NCBI RefSeq assembly: GCF_032051575.1
Contig: NZ_DAMBYD010000013.1
Coordinates: 1-64,000 of the forward strand
DNA from: Aminipila sp032051575
Lineage (GTDB): Bacteria; Bacillota; Clostridia; Peptostreptococcales; Anaerovoracaceae
Direction: 5' to 3'
Length of the DNA: 64,000 nt
Positions 63,574 to 64,000 of the stretch are shown here, piece after piece (positions within the stretch are counted from its first letter, which is position 1; each line of letters begins with the position of its first letter). The notes below the pieces were generated by a model that was not told the DNA's origin, made no database searches, and was given only the letters and a program-made list of their open reading frames with translations. The translations under genes and the position numbers were made by a program.

Positions 63574-63604
63574 TTAGTAAGTCAGATGCTTAAAAATAAA
63601 AAAC

Positions 63605-63657
63605 AATGAGGACTACAAATGTAATCTTTGTTTTAGTTTACATTTGTAGTCCTCGTT
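63605..63657 (-). terminator. pyrG terminator hairpin containing two BlaI-type operator cores
   Basis: 17-bp perfect arms (63608-63624 and 63638-63654), followed on the minus strand by ATTGTTTTTTATTTTT, form a strong terminator 9 bp after the pyrG stop. Each arm also holds a BlaI/MecI-like core: TACAAATGTA at 63614-63623 and, read on the minus strand, again TACAAATGTA at 63639-63648. Confidence 0.85.
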
Positions 63658-63663
63658 TGTCAA
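63635..63663 (-). promoter_or_regulatory. blaI promoter embedded in the pyrG terminator
   Basis: Minus-strand TTGACA (63658-63663), a 17-bp spacer and TAAACT (63635-63640). The spacer includes most of one BlaI-type operator, so the repressor would block its own promoter. Transcripts from here start inside the hairpin and escape termination. Confidence 0.7.
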
Positions 63664-63665
63664 CA

Positions 63666-64000
63666 CTATTTTATTTTTAATGCCGCCTTAACGAATTCTC
63701 TAAATAATGGATGAGCCTTATTGGGTCTGCTTTTAAATTCAGGATGATACTGAACGCCTACATGGAAGCTATTACTTGATACTTCAACAGCTTCTACTAA
63801 CCTTTCATCTGGCGAAGTCCCGCTGATCTCCAATCCAGCCTCTAAAAATCGGGTTCTATAAATGTTATTAAATTCATATCGATGTCTATGTCTTTCATAT
63901 ATCATTTCCTGGCCATAGGCCTCTGCCATTTTACTATTTCCCTTAATCTTACAAGGGTACGCTCCTAGTCTCATAGTTCCACCCTTAGGTATATCTCCTG
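63666..64000 (-). CDS. pyrG: CTP synthase (C-terminal part, 5' end outside window)
   Basis: The last 111 or so residues of CTP synthase, open to the right edge. The glutaminase-domain end is plain: GGTMRLGAYPCKI, YERHRHRYEFNNIYR, GTSPDERLVEAVEV and the catalytic His-Glu in VGVQYHPEFKSRP, with PHPLF-like AHPLFREFVKAALKIK at the terminus. Makes CTP from UTP, glutamine and ATP. Ends normally and is followed by the hairpin terminator. Confidence 0.96.
   Translation of the reverse strand, partial: GDIPKGGTMRLGAYPCKIKGNSKMAEAYGQEMIYERHRHRYEFNNIYRTRFLEAGLEISGTSPDERLVEAVEVSSNSFHVGVQYHPEFKSRPNKAHPLFREFVKAALKIK

Overview
The window reads as chromosomal DNA of a low-GC, spore-forming, fermentative Bacillota, most likely a class Clostridia (Lachnospiraceae-like) anaerobe. 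The pointers are a spoIIID gene with a sigma-E-like promoter, an oxygen-sensitive pyruvate formate-lyase with its radical-SAM activase, a c-di-AMP (ydaO) riboswitch, DUF3892, strong AGGAGG ribosome binding sites and frequent TTG/GTG starts. The species cannot be named from the sequence alone.

Region 1 (1-27.1 kb, all minus strand) is a large nonribosomal peptide synthetase (NRPS) operon of four consecutive genes, read right to left: C-A-PCP-E (1525 aa), C-A-PCP-E (1516 aa), C-A-PCP-C-A-PCP-C-A-PCP-C (3590 aa), and a fourth synthetase, cut by the left edge, that begins with only the C-terminal half of a condensation domain. Specificity residues read by eye against GrsA suggest unassigned(D)-Asn(D)-Pro-Ser-basic(Orn/Dab/Lys)-Leu-like-unassigned-(next module, cut). 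Two epimerization domains and C-terminal docking tails are visible. The release domain, transporter and tailoring genes must lie left of the window.

Region 2 (27.2-38.8 kb) is housekeeping metabolism: pflA and pflB with a structured, terminator-containing leader, a decayed U32 peptidase pseudogene, an AI-2E family membrane protein, a GntR regulator divergent from a dimethylarginase-like gene, and carAB. Region 3 (39-48 kb, minus) holds a Ca2+-type P-ATPase, a THUMP RNA methyltransferase, MreB, a bactofilin, a polysaccharide-deacetylase-like protein that has lost its zinc histidines, and a J-domain-like membrane protein; the last four look like a cell-shape/envelope neighbourhood. Region 4 (48-51.7 kb) has an amidohydrolase, a DUF3892 protein, and a glycosyltransferase-like gene behind a c-di-AMP riboswitch with a terminator.

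Region 5 (51.8-58.7 kb, minus) is a MacAB-TolC-like export operon (TolC-like protein, adaptor, ATPase, permease) preceded by a two-component system. Both promoters carry TWAAGG boxes at 11-bp period with identical spacing to the -10, so the response regulator probably controls both units. Region 6 (58.8-64 kb) holds spoIIID, a degenerate-receiver diguanylate cyclase, a small XRE regulator, a BlaR1-like M56 protease with a DUF4825 tail, its BlaI repressor, and the end of pyrG. The pyrG terminator hairpin doubles as the blaI promoter/operator.

Most intergenic regions hold clear intrinsic terminators. No rRNA, tRNA, IS element or CRISPR array was seen.
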